A DNA stretch of 47,077 nt from Stemphylium vesicarium (Eukaryota > Ascomycota > Dothideomycetes > Pleosporales > Pleosporaceae), in NCBI GenBank assembly GCA_004380135.1, contig QXCR01000197.1:1-47077 (forward strand), given 5' to 3'. The notes beneath the pieces are model-generated. The model ran no database searches, was not told where the DNA came from, and was given only the letters and a program-made list of their open reading frames with translations. The stretch's first letter is position 1; each line of letters opens with the position of its first letter. Shown here piece by piece: positions 24,549 through 33,411 of this stretch. The translations under genes and the position numbers were made by a program.

Positions 24549-24808
24549 TTCGGACCGGGGGCTTGGGCTAGTGAGGTGTGGAGGAGGGGTGTGGTGAAGA
24601 CGCGGGTGGAGAGTATTGTACCGTGTGGGAAGAGTTGTTTGTAGTGGTGTTTTTGTATTTGCGTGGTTTGAAGTTTGAAGTTTGACAGTTTTGGAGGTGT
24701 GGATGTGTGGATGAGTTGGTTTCGTTGTTGGAGTGGTAGAGTGGTGATGACGCGAGTCTTGCGATCACTGATGAGAAAAAACAGTATGGAGTGGAAGAAC
24801 GTCGAGGA

Positions 24809-24817
24809 TTTATATAA
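24809..24817 (-). promoter_or_regulatory. TATA box on the minus strand
   Basis: Minus-strand CCACCTTATATAAATCC is followed after about 30-40 nt by a pyrimidine/A-rich leader-like tract. It points leftward toward the 24548 ATG and away from any other annotated gene start, so it suggests an extra, so far unexplained transcript here. Confidence 0.5.
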
Positions 24818-24929
24818 GGTGGACAATTTAGAATTCTATATCCAGAAGTAAACAATTGCAGAAACAACAGTGGGATGAACCATGGTTCGCAACATATCCC
24901 TCTCTCAAACTCATCTTCTCAGAAGAGAA

Positions 24930-24948
24930 ATATATATATATATATATA
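24930..24948. repeat. (TA)n microsatellite
   Basis: About nine and a half perfect AT dinucleotides, flanked by AGAAGAGAA and AAGCGATATATCC. It lies in the intergenic DNA downstream of the glycosyltransferase gene. Confidence 0.9.
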
Positions 24949-25071
24949 AGCGATATATCCATGAACTGACCCATGGTTCAGCGACCTAATGCTTTCGACG
25001 CAATGGTAAAAGACCAAAAAAAAAGAAAATTCTTACATATCCACCAACATGACGGGGTAGATTACAACAAC

Positions 25072-25110
25072 AAGAAGAAGAAGAAGAAGAAGAAGAAGAA
25101 GAAGAAGAAG
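25072..25110. repeat. (AAG)13 microsatellite
   Basis: Thirteen perfect AAG units, preceded by ACAACAAC and followed by GGGGG, in the 3' flank of the glycosyltransferase gene. It is probably part of that gene's 3' UTR as CTT repeats. Likely polymorphic in length between isolates. Confidence 0.92.
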
Positions 25111-25309
25111 GGGGTATGCGACACGCCCTGCTGCTAAAACAGCGTTCTAATAAAAAGGATCCAAAGACACCATTGAAGATGCCGATACAACATCTCGCGT
25201 CTAACCAAGAAAACACCAATAGAAACCAAATAAATCCAAAAAGAATCCGCCCAGTACCCATATCTAACCCATCACAGACCCCACACCTTCAAAATAGTGA
25301 ATACGCCGA

Positions 25310-27412
25310 TCACTGATAAAACTTCCACTCCACCTTCTTACACTCCCACTCCCTCTTCACATCCTCGATCCTCTCAACCACCCACCCACTCGTCCACTTC
25401 CCCTCGCCATCCTTACCACCCAGCCTAATAACCTTACCGAGATGGCATTCTCCCTCTCCCTGTGTAGAAAACCGCCACTGCAAGCAGTCTTCAACATCTT
25501 GGCACGTCTTCCGGCAGGCGTCGGGGCTATCCGCGGCATTGGGGAATTTCTCAGGGAGCTTATCCCAATTGGGGGGTTCTTTCTTGTCCTGGTCTTTCTC
25601 TTTCTTGTCCTGGTCTTTCTCTTTCTTGTCTTGGTCTTTGGCCTTGGCCTTTGCCTTTTCTTCGCGTTTCTGGTGGGGGGAAGTGGGTGGTTCTTTGGTG
25701 CCGGGTTTTTGGAGGATGCTGTCTTTGTGGGTTTCTTCTAGGGGTTTCTTGGCTTCTTTGGAGGTGTCTTGTGAAGTGGGGGGTATGGCGTTTTTGTCGG
25801 GGACGTCAGGGACGTCGTGGTGTAGTCCGCCTGTTTTGGGCGCTTCCTGCTCTACCGGCTTCTTCTCCTGTTCCTCTTCCTCCTTTGGCGTATTGTCAAC
25901 TTCCGCCACATCGTTGTTCTTTTCCTCTTCTTCTTGCTGCTTCTTCTTTTCGTCCTCTGCCTTCTTCTTCTCGACTTCTTCTTTCAATTGCTGCTTTCGC
26001 CCTTCCGGCGCAACAATCTTCGTATCCTGACTCAAGTTGTCCCAGCCATCCTTCTGTGCTTCGATGTGCGGGGCAACGTGGTCGTGGTATGCGTCGCGGT
26101 ACAGATAAGGCGTGTCCCAGCCCTTTTCACTGGTCCACTTCTTCTCAATGTCCCATTGCAGGGTGAGCTGCTCACCACTGATGTGATGCCACGATATGGC
26201 TGGTACACACCAGTGTTTCTTTGTGTAATCGAGCGTGCTGGGTCGCTCGCCTTGAAGAAGGGGCCAAGATGTGTAGAATTCAACATGGGCTTCTGACATG
26301 GCTTTCGCTAGCATCAGGTCGCCGCAGCATTCCTTGCCGACATCCTTTTCCCACTTGCTGTTGTATGACTCTTCGTAAGACTTGGCGTACCGTCGTAGTG
26401 CTCCCTGGGATAGCACAATACCGGGTCCACGTTGCGCCAGTTGAGTGCCGGAGATAAAAGACGGGGCTCCGTTGTAATATGGTATCCGGTAATCCAGCCT
26501 CTTCACCCATTGTAGTAGATTGGTCCAGCTCAACGCGGTGTCTGCCTCGATAAAGACGAAAAACCTGGCGCTCGGGTTCATGCGGTAGGATTTGTACACC
26601 ATTGGCAGCATCTTCCATTTGTCCAACTGGCCTGTCTTGGTCGCATCTGGTGTGTGGCCTGGGTCCGCACGCATGAGCTGGTATTCCTGGAACTCCTTGT
26701 GTGCAGTCTTTGTGTCGTGGCTAATAGATTCCAACGCATTGTACACTTTGTGGCCCTCGAACTCGCCTTCATGGTCGCTGAAGATGGCGAAGGTAGGGAC
26801 GCAGGATATCAGGGTGCGGAGGTGCGTGTTGAGCTTCTCAATGTCGGCCTTTGACGTCTTTAGCACCACCATGACATGTGGGGACTGGGTGAGGTTCTGG
26901 CAGAATTGCTCGACGTCTTGGGTCGGAACAGCGGCAATGGCGGACGTGGGGGATGCCTTGATAGCATTGCCAACAGGAGTTGCTTTGGTGAAGAGCGTCG
27001 AAGGTACAGCATTGGGGTCTGTATCCTGAATCTTGCCAGACTCCTTTACGCCCTTTCCGCCCTTTTGCTTATCTTTGTCTTCCCATCTTCCTCCGTCCTT
27101 TTCGTACTCAGCAATACCCGTCTCGGTAGGGGCCGAGGCAGGTGCCTTTCCCTTCCCGTTCTGTGCCGTTTTATCGTCCCATCTACCGTCGTCGGATTCG
27201 GCGGGTCGATCTCCATGTACGGTCGCGTGCGGAGTCTTGATGACGGGCGGCGGTATTATGGGCTGGGTGTGTACATTCTTGTGATCATAATGGTCTATAA
27301 CAGGCAATGCAGGCTTAGCCGTCTCGTGAGGAAGGCCAAACGTCCAGAAAAAAGTTATGAGCGAGAAGGACACGATGATGACGGCGAGCCGGGAGGGGGT
27401 GATGAGCGGCAT
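25310..27412 (-). CDS. Fungal Fringe-like (GT31-type) glycosyltransferase, type II membrane protein, 700 aa
   Basis: Single exon, ATG at 27412. A short N-terminal tail and one membrane anchor (about residues 9-26, LAVIIVSFSLITFFWTFG) place the enzyme in the Golgi/ER lumen. A disordered stem precedes the catalytic part (about 165-480), which shows VMVVLKTSK, a FAIFSDHEGEFEG block, KWKMLPMVYKSY, FFVFIEADTALSW (EADT standing where the family's DxD-like metal site is expected), SGTQLAQRGPGIVLSQGAL and a late SWHHISG. A Lys/Glu coiled-coil-like insert follows (about 485-640) and then a Cys-rich PAN/apple-like end (CRKTCQDVEDCLQW...ECHLG). The stem-catalytic-PAN order is common in fungal members. 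The sugar and acceptor are unknown. The neighbouring genes offer no pathway clue. Confidence 0.82.
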   Translation of the reverse strand: MPLITPSRLAVIIVSFSLITFFWTFGLPHETAKPALPVIDHYDHKNVHTQPIIPPPVIKTPHATVHGDRPAESDDGRWDDKTAQNGKGKAPASAPTETGIAEYEKDGGRWEDKDKQKGGKGVKESGKIQDTDPNAVPSTLFTKATPVGNAIKASPTSAIAAVPTQDVEQFCQNLTQSPHVMVVLKTSKADIEKLNTHLRTLISCVPTFAIFSDHEGEFEGHKVYNALESISHDTKTAHKEFQEYQLMRADPGHTPDATKTGQLDKWKMLPMVYKSYRMNPSARFFVFIEADTALSWTNLLQWVKRLDYRIPYYNGAPSFISGTQLAQRGPGIVLSQGALRRYAKSYEESYNSKWEKDVGKECCGDLMLAKAMSEAHVEFYTSWPLLQGERPSTLDYTKKHWCVPAISWHHISGEQLTLQWDIEKKWTSEKGWDTPYLYRDAYHDHVAPHIEAQKDGWDNLSQDTKIVAPEGRKQQLKEEVEKKKAEDEKKKQQEEEEKNNDVAEVDNTPKEEEEQEKKPVEQEAPKTGGLHHDVPDVPDKNAIPPTSQDTSKEAKKPLEETHKDSILQKPGTKEPPTSPHQKREEKAKAKAKDQDKKEKDQDKKEKDQDKKEPPNWDKLPEKFPNAADSPDACRKTCQDVEDCLQWRFSTQGEGECHLGKVIRLGGKDGEGKWTSGWVVERIEDVKREWECKKVEWKFYQ
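25581..25643. repeat. 21-bp in-frame tandem repeat, three copies
   Basis: Three consecutive 21-bp units (plus strand TTCTTGTCCTGGTCTTTCTC, third diverged) encode the heptad-like DQDKKEK three times in the glycosyltransferase's charged linker. Two units are identical at the DNA level, suggesting recent slippage and possible length variation between strains. Confidence 0.9.
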
Positions 27413-27992
27413 CGCGATGACACGGGGGCTCAGTGGCCAAAGTTGGATTTCGGAATCTAAAGAGTAGTGCGTTCAGGTCATTGGTGTGTGGTGTTGCATC
27501 AAGGTGCAGAAGATCGCATCATAGCGGTCGTAATTGCGGGAGTCGCAAAGGGCTCTCGGAGAATGATGGTCGAAGGAATGATGAGATGAGGCGGTGCGGA
27601 CGCCCGTCGCCCCTTGGCTGTGGCGCTCGGTCGCGATAGCGCGCCTGCGCCATATTTGCTTGAGAAGGGCCGTTCTTCCATCCCAAACATCTGTCGCTGT
27701 AGCGTGCAATTGCTTGTTCTGAGAACGAGCGACCAAGGAAATAAGCCTCACGTATCGAATGGCGAGATGCAGGGGCGCTTGACAGGTGCTAACCACGGCG
27801 CAAGCTTGCGTGGCCCACCACTACACGAACGGCACATTTGGCACGCGAGTCCTTTGACAATGACAGCTATCTTACCCACCCGTCACGATTGGTTTGAACT
27901 TGTATTTGTCTAAACATTAAATGGCGAACAGAACTATTAGAACCCATAGTCAGAGCCTTTTAGAGTCTACATCGTGAACTAAGGTCTACCGT
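27413..27992. other. Intergenic: glycosyltransferase promoter and downstream gene flank
   Basis: 580 bp between two minus-strand genes. The part nearest 27412 is the glycosyltransferase leader and promoter; the part nearest 27992 is the 3' flank of the next gene. Frames in it are short and shadow each other. No TATA box is obvious. Confidence 0.45.
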
Positions 27993-28994
27993 TCAGCTTT
28001 GTTTCCATTCGAGTTCCCCCGCCATCCACAACCTCATCGTCCAACACGCGACCAGCAAATCGCTCCTTCTCCCATCCATCCCCACCGTATCCATCATCTC
28101 CAGCGTCCTATTTTCAGCTTCCGTGCCGGTCTCTTTCTCTCTTCGTAGACCTTCCTTCCCCTCGTGCGCAACAACCTTGCCCTCTGCATCCTCCCACATG
28201 CCCTTCTTGACGCAGAACAGTACATGTTTCTCGGGCTCACAGTTGCCTCTGTAATTGCAAGCATGATGTTGCGCCTTGCACTTGGTGACGTGCCAGATGC
28301 GCGTCCATTGGCCGCCCCATAGCGTTTTGCCAGTAGTGAGCTGGATGCTACCCTCGAGCGCACCTTCGCTCCGTCCCTTCATGTCGAACTCTGACATCGT
28401 GTATAGTGTGCTGTCTTCGTTGTAACGTATGCGTCTGCTTCGTGCTGTGTATACGACCGAGACAGAGCATGACCGCGTTTCATGCGGGAGTATTCTACGG
28501 ATGTCGAGTTTCGATATTCGGTCATTTCTGTCAAAGACTTGCTGTAGCTGGTATTGCGGTAGGTTGCGTGACCGGGTGGCATATATGAAGGGCGCTTGGA
28601 GCCTGAATGTCCTCGCTTGCTCATTGAGAGGTAAAAGCTCTGGAAGTAATCTGCCCAGATCCTCGGGTGCAATGCCACGCAGTCGTGGTTCGTGGTTGTA
28701 CGTAGGGAATGTCTTAGACTTGACTATCTGGCAGCGAGGCGGGGCAGTAGTGTTTGGCATTGGCGCATCCAAAGGCGAGAAAGGACTGCTGTTTGGTCCC
28801 GTCGAGTTTGACCATGTACTACCGGGAGACATGGCTTCTTCTGAAAGAACCTCTTCGCTCGTCGCACTTGCTTTTCGTAGGGAATCGAACGGATCTCTCT
28901 CTTCATCGTATGCTCTGATTGCGGGCGTGGCCTTGTATGGCATCGACACCTTGCCTTTGTTGGCTGGCGCAGAGTATTGCGGCACCTTAAACAT
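27993..28994 (-). CDS. Conserved-looking hypothetical protein, 333 aa
   Basis: Single open exon, ATG at 28994; I do not recognise the family with confidence. Residues 1-90 are Ser/Pro-rich and probably disordered. From about 95 the composition is that of a folded, beta-rich domain: LQAPFIYATRSRNLPQYQL, VFDRNDRISKLDIRRI, SVSVVYTARSRRIRYNE, SIQLTTGKTLWGGQWTRIWHV, CKAQHHACNYRGNCEPEKHVLFCVKKG. It ends with a hydrophobic DLLVACWTMRLW tail. Repeated beta-hairpin spacing with a final hydrophobic helix is reminiscent of tubby/LURP-like or scramblase-like barrels, but that is weak inference. The reading frame stays open upstream of the ATG for 20 codons, so a spliced longer N-terminus is possible. Confidence 0.65.
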   Translation of the reverse strand: MFKVPQYSAPANKGKVSMPYKATPAIRAYDEERDPFDSLRKASATSEEVLSEEAMSPGSTWSNSTGPNSSPFSPLDAPMPNTTAPPRCQIVKSKTFPTYNHEPRLRGIAPEDLGRLLPELLPLNEQARTFRLQAPFIYATRSRNLPQYQLQQVFDRNDRISKLDIRRILPHETRSCSVSVVYTARSRRIRYNEDSTLYTMSEFDMKGRSEGALEGSIQLTTGKTLWGGQWTRIWHVTKCKAQHHACNYRGNCEPEKHVLFCVKKGMWEDAEGKVVAHEGKEGLRREKETGTEAENRTLEMMDTVGMDGRRSDLLVACWTMRLWMAGELEWKQS

Positions 28995-30536
28995 CTTCTG
29001 GGTGTCAAGGATCGGATATGAGGAGGGACTGAGGACATTTCTTCGTGGTCAAGAACATTTTTAAATCGCGCTCGTTCCGTCTGAGCCATTTGTCTGCGCA
29101 GCTGCGTCAGCCACCGTGGACCTCCGAGCTAGCCACTGGTAGACCTTCATGTCTTCCTCATATGGACTACAACAAGATAGGGCTTGATGTCTTGCGATGT
29201 TATTCCCGGCGATTGGACTAGCTCTCGCGGACCTGGCGGGGTGAGGGCTCAGTCAGCGCCTGAATAAGCACTGGGCATGAGCTAACTACGCGCGAACCAT
29301 CCGCCGAGATATCTTGGTATGTACCTAGACATACTAAAGCCAAGTCAGGTCTAGAGAGATTGCGATTCGATTCGCACCGAGAGTAACAACTTTGTATACG
29401 AGTGTCTTGGGGGACGTAGCAGCGTTACGACTCTGCTTCACTCATTGGTCGAGGCGATGGCAGGAACTCATAAAGTCAAGCGAGTATCGTACGATGTGAG
29501 GATACTGAGAACATCGTATAGGTTTCTAGTGTTTTAATCGTAAAGCCGATGTGTTAATGGTAGCTCAATTGCACCGATTGAGAAAAAGAAGAGATGTGAT
29601 GCTGAGCAAACGTGGAAAAAGGTGAAGTCGTATTGGTATGGAAAGGAATGACCGCGACAAAACGCGGTAGTCATACTGTGGACATGATCAAGATCAGCTC
29701 GCTCTCAATATGTACCGTCCATGTTGTTCCATGCTTATGTTGGAGCTATTCGCTGTGGTCTGTGGTCGTCCGTACAGGCTGCGCGCAGGCTGCTCTGGGA
29801 GAGAACTTCTAATAAGAAGAGATGTCATTTAAGCGACAGAAAGACTGGCCCTAATGGCGGGATTGTAGGGGTACAGTCTTGGTTGACGCATCTCAAAAGT
29901 GTCAATGCATCGCTCAAGTGTACCCAGCCCATGTCGCGCAAGCACTCAAACGCGCCAAGCCGCAAAGCACATGACCGCGCATCACAGTCGCACCCCACCA
30001 CCGTCACGTCTCCATCAATCGCAACGCCTCGCTCACGCTGCAAATCAAGCCAAGTAAGAAACTCAGAAAGCCACGTCTTCCCGCACGTCACCACCGCTTC
30101 TAATTTCCCAACAAATCTTGACTTGACTTGACGTTTCGGATCCAGCCTCACCGACACGGGCTATTTTGCGTGCTGCCAGCCACGTTGTTCTGGTCCCCTT
30201 GTCCCCAGCCCCGCCAGCCGCCCAACCACCCAGAGGTGCACGCGCCCCCGCAATGTCTGTACAAAAGTGGCTGCATGTCGCATTCTGTGGTTCTGGATAA
30301 AAATACTTGGCCTGCATATTCACACTGAGATACACGACATTCATCATCTATTACTACTCTCCCTCTCTTCTCATCGACATATTCTTTGTTGGTGATACCA
30401 TCGCACCTCAAGATTAGCCTGCGCAATTGAGCTTGGACCTACACTACTACTCGCTGCGCTGTCAACCAAGATATCTCGCACGCACGACTACGAAGATTGA
30501 TTGATTGGAAATTTGCGCAATTGGAGCGATCAAGCA
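28995..30536. other. Intergenic region with one doubtful minus-strand frame
   Basis: About 1.5 kb. The left part is promoter of the 333-aa gene. A minus-strand frame 30157-29825 (110 codons, with WLSEFLTWLDLQRERG and a CDCDARSCALRLGAFEC run) has protein-like composition but no start context or motif I recognise; it may be a fragment. TGGATAAAAATACTTGG near 30293-30309 is a plausible TATA element for the plus-strand micropeptide transcript. Confidence 0.4.
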
Positions 30537-30600
30537 GTGCGCATACATTCTTTCTACTTTCGAGTACATTGTGTTTCATTTATACTAACAATTCAAGTAG
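30537..30600 (+). other. Putative intron in the 5' leader of the micropeptide gene
   Basis: A perfect TACTAAC branch-site sequence (ATACTAACA, about 30581-30589) is followed by an acceptor TTCAAGTAG ending at 30600, and a usable donor GTGCGC lies at 30537, giving a 64-nt intron of normal size. The tract after it (30601-30734) is C/A-rich and almost G-free like a leader. The donor choice is uncertain; the branch and acceptor are strong. Confidence 0.5.
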
Positions 30601-30734
30601 GACATTCATCACATCACCACCTCAACAACCACTACACCACATCTCACCGCACCTGAGACGCTCCACCACACCGTCTCTCACACTCTTCCACCACCACTCA
30701 ACCACATAAACGAGAACCCCTCGCAACCGCAACC

Positions 30735-30878
30735 ATGCAGCGCAACATTGTCATCTTCCTCATCATCCTCATCCTCTTCATCCTCATCGCCGCCATCGCC
30801 TACGGTATCTACTACCTGCAAACACGCATGGCCGTCGGCGGCACCGCGTCGTCAGTCTCGGATATGACTGAGGCATAA
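30735..30878 (+). CDS. 47-aa single-pass transmembrane micropeptide
   Basis: The frame 30735-30878 starts at an ATG in a strong context (CGCAACCATGC) after a long G-poor leader, and encodes 47 residues. Residues 5-27 are an unbroken hydrophobic helix rich in Ile/Leu (IVIFLIILILFILIAAIAYG), flanked by MQRN on one side and YYLQTR on the other. A short polar tail of small residues, Ser and Asp/Glu follows. The positive charge after the helix would favour an N-out, C-cytosolic orientation. Very small single-helix membrane proteins of fungi include Pmp1-type proteolipids that modulate the plasma-membrane H+-ATPase; similarity here is only in size and topology. It is too short for default gene calling. 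No other gene lies within 1 kb, so the leader belongs to it or to a non-coding RNA. Confidence 0.65.
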   Translation: MQRNIVIFLIILILFILIAAIAYGIYYLQTRMAVGGTASSVSDMTEA

Positions 30879-32049
30879 ACGACAGGGGACGCGAACGATG
30901 GACTCTTGACACGACTATACACGATGATATTTATACGCGAAGGAAGATGAGAGATGCAGATGAGATGGGACGGCACGATTTGATTGATCGATTTACACAC
31001 TATACGCATGGCATTCGGCGTTTTGGGACGGGTGCATGGCTATGCACACCCGGGTTAGGACAGGCGTTTGAACAAATGAGACAGATGATAGCAAGGAGCC
31101 TTTTCATTATACCTTGGTTTATGTATATTCGAGGAATGAAAGAGAGAGAGGGAGAGAGGGGATAATGTCGATTCGAGAAAATAGGCTACGCAGACTCCGT
31201 TGCTTAGAGTCCGGCCTAGGGATACCCGCAACGATTTATTACGATTTATTTTTGTTTATTTTTTATGACAATGTTATACTTGTGCAATCAACTGAATTGT
31301 TCGAAAATACTCAAGTGTGATGTTTTTGTTTTGCAAGATAGGTCGGCAGTGAGAGATAGATGCTCTTACCAAAGAGCTGACTTGGGGAGTTCAAACACTA
31401 CTTCGGCCATGGCTCGGCGACTCTGCGCAATGAAGGAGTGATGAGTAACAATGGTTCGATATATTCTATGGTCATCCACCATCTTTCAATCACCGCATCT
31501 CTTATGTTTTGACAAGCTCCGTTGAGCTTTTACCATCCTCCTCTCCAGTCCTTCACACATGATACAAAAGCCAAAGCCAAACTGTAACCTCAAACTGCCT
31601 CCTGGCATTGAACATCGGTAATGGGTATAGATAAGTACAAGTTTAAAAGACCCCGCTGAAGTGAAAAATATTCAAACTTCATTGTTGTCCACTTCCAACC
31701 CCCACTTCTGACCCTCTTCCCTATTCAATCAAGTTCCCATAGTATAGCTTCGCACCGTACACGCCGTGCTGACCCATCCATGTACAAAGAGTCCTCCAAA
31801 AGGTCTCAGCTGTGAGGTGCGAGGTAATCGGGGAAAGGCTCGAGAGGGGGAAAAGGCTCAAGCGGAGATGGAGAATCACGCCTCGGGGGTGTGATTGGAG
31901 AGACGGTAGGGGGCTTGATGTCGCAGGTGGATATGTAGGGAGACTCGGTTCGGAATTCGATTTGCGGCAGCATAAGCGGCGGGAAGTCACCCAGGGGTGT
32001 GGGGTGATGTTGCAAGATTGGTGTCGTGTTCTATTCGTCTTGATGCGAG
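30879..32049. other. Intergenic between micropeptide gene and HP1
   Basis: About 1.2 kb containing the micropeptide's 3' flank (GAGAGAGAGGGAGAGAGG tract at 31141-31160, T/A-rich stretch 31235-31275) and the HP1 3' flank. A Pro-rich minus-strand frame (about 32030-31806) lies just after the HP1 stop. It cannot be joined to HP1 in phase with the splice signals I see and has no good ATG, so it is not called. Confidence 0.45.
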
Positions 32050-33035
32050 TTAGTAGCCCTTCATCATGTCGTTGCCGTCATCGTCACCATTTAGGGCTTC
32101 GTCACCTGTGTGTGTAAAGACGAGATGGCTTTCGTAGTATTGCAGCATCTGCGACGCGTTAGTGAAAGCCACAGCAAGTTTCGGACGTGAGGCAAGACGT
32201 GCCTTTTGTGGACATTTTTGGTAGACGTGCTTGAGCGGGTGTTGGGTCTTTTGTTGGTCGAGCCACACAAGGTATGCAAACTTGCTCAGCTCGCCCGTCT
32301 TGGGGTCTCGCGTCTCCTCTACGGTATCAATATGGCTGACATCGTGCTCCCACGAGCCTGGCGGTGGGCTCCATGCCCTCTCGGCCTGTTGTGCCTTTTC
32401 CGACTTTGCCCGCTTGGAGCTCGCTGCCGGTGTACCCGACTCGGATTTTGCGCCTGCAACTGATGGCCGCCCCTTTCGCTTTTGGCCCTTGGGTTCTGGC
32501 CGACCTCCGATCTTGTCGAAGTACTCCTTCATGACGTCGATGGCTCCCTCCCTACACTTGTCAGTCTTTGCTTATTCGGTGGGGTCGGTCGGCGGTGTCT
32601 GCGGCGTACATGTTCTCTTCCGTCTCCCAGGTACGGTCTTTGGGGTCGTCATATCCTTCCCACTTGACGTCAAATTGAAGAACGCCCTACAATTGTCAGT
32701 GCTGCGCGTCGCGAAGAAGCCATCTTACACACCTTTTGGAACCGGTGACCGTAGATTGCCTCGACCACATATCTGTCGCAATTTCAGCGCAAAGCGACCC
32801 AGAATATTCGTGTGCGCGTACTCGTCCTCTGCGATGTCGCTGTCGTCGTCTTCATCTTCTACTGGGTCTTCCTGAACAGGCTGCTTTCCCTTGCCCTTTC
32901 CCTTTCCCTTTGCGGGCACTTCTTCGGCGTCGGAGGAACTGTGGTCGCTGAGAGCGGCTACGTGCGGATGAGCAGGTGAACAGTACGCGTGAAGTGACAG
33001 GAGAAGCACATGGACGGGCGCAACATACGCGGCAT
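32050..33035 (-). CDS. Heterochromatin protein 1 (chromodomain plus chromoshadow), 235 aa
   Basis: Six exons (minus): 33035-33029, 32957-32822, 32772-32733, 32686-32610, 32551-32203 and 32148-32050. The first coding exon is only 7 nt (ATGCCGC) and gives an MPPALSD start. After an acidic, Lys/Gly-rich N-terminus comes the chromodomain (about 47-98): EYVVEAIYGHRF, VLQFDVKWEGYDD, RTWETEENM. Y49, W70 and Y73 form the expected aromatic cage for methylated H3 Lys9. A basic hinge with KGQKRKGRP follows. The chromoshadow domain (about 150-214) has SWEHDVSHIDTVE, FAYLVWLD, THPL-type QHPLKHVYQKCPQ and MLQYYESHLVF. The last intron has a GC donor (AAAAG/GCACGT), length 54, CACTAACG branch, and is translatable in frame. 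Orthologues are Neurospora HPO and Aspergillus HepA. It acts in heterochromatin, genome defence and metabolite-cluster silencing. It is divergent from CCT5. Confidence 0.93.
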
Positions 33036-33411
33036 GGTGGAGTGCTGTCGCTAGAGATAAAGAATGAATAATTTGGGTATCGATAGCTTCGCGCAGCTCG
33101 GGAATTCACTATTAGGCGCAATCGTGCGCGGTCAATGTGCCGTAGGCGTCGTGGTAGCAAGAAGCCGAGGAATTGGGAAGGTTCCAAGGTTGGAGCTCGC
33201 AGCGGAGGCGCGTTCGCGACGGGCGGCCGTGCGCGCAGATGCCAAGGCCTCTGGGGAAATTTCGAGACTGACATGGTCGCTGTTTGGATATACCCCACCA
33301 CCCCTCACTACTAAACATACCCGGGAATACCTCGTAGTGTGTAGCTGTAGTCGTTTTAATTCCTCGGGCATTTGATTCCGTCTTCTGAGCCGGCATTTGT
33401 TCACCACCAAG
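33036..33411. promoter_or_regulatory. Shared divergent promoter of HP1 and CCT5
   Basis: Only 376 bp separates the two ATGs, which point away from each other, so both leaders and promoters must fit here. The centre (33190-33245) is GC-rich with CpG-dense GGCGCGTTCGCGACGGGCGG. ATTCACTATTAGG and the T/A-rich ends are the only AT-rich parts. No TATA box is evident, which is usual for such housekeeping pairs. Confidence 0.6.

Noticed and set aside
25539..26296. Plus-strand frames rich in Phe/Leu/Ser opposite the glycosyltransferase
   Set aside because: Antisense image of its Lys/Glu-rich linker; no independent start or family match.
31806..32030. Pro-rich minus-strand frame just after the HP1 stop, considered as an extra HP1 exon
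   Set aside because: Although TACTAAC overlaps the HP1 stop, no donor in the last exon joins to this frame in phase, and HP1 already has normal family length.
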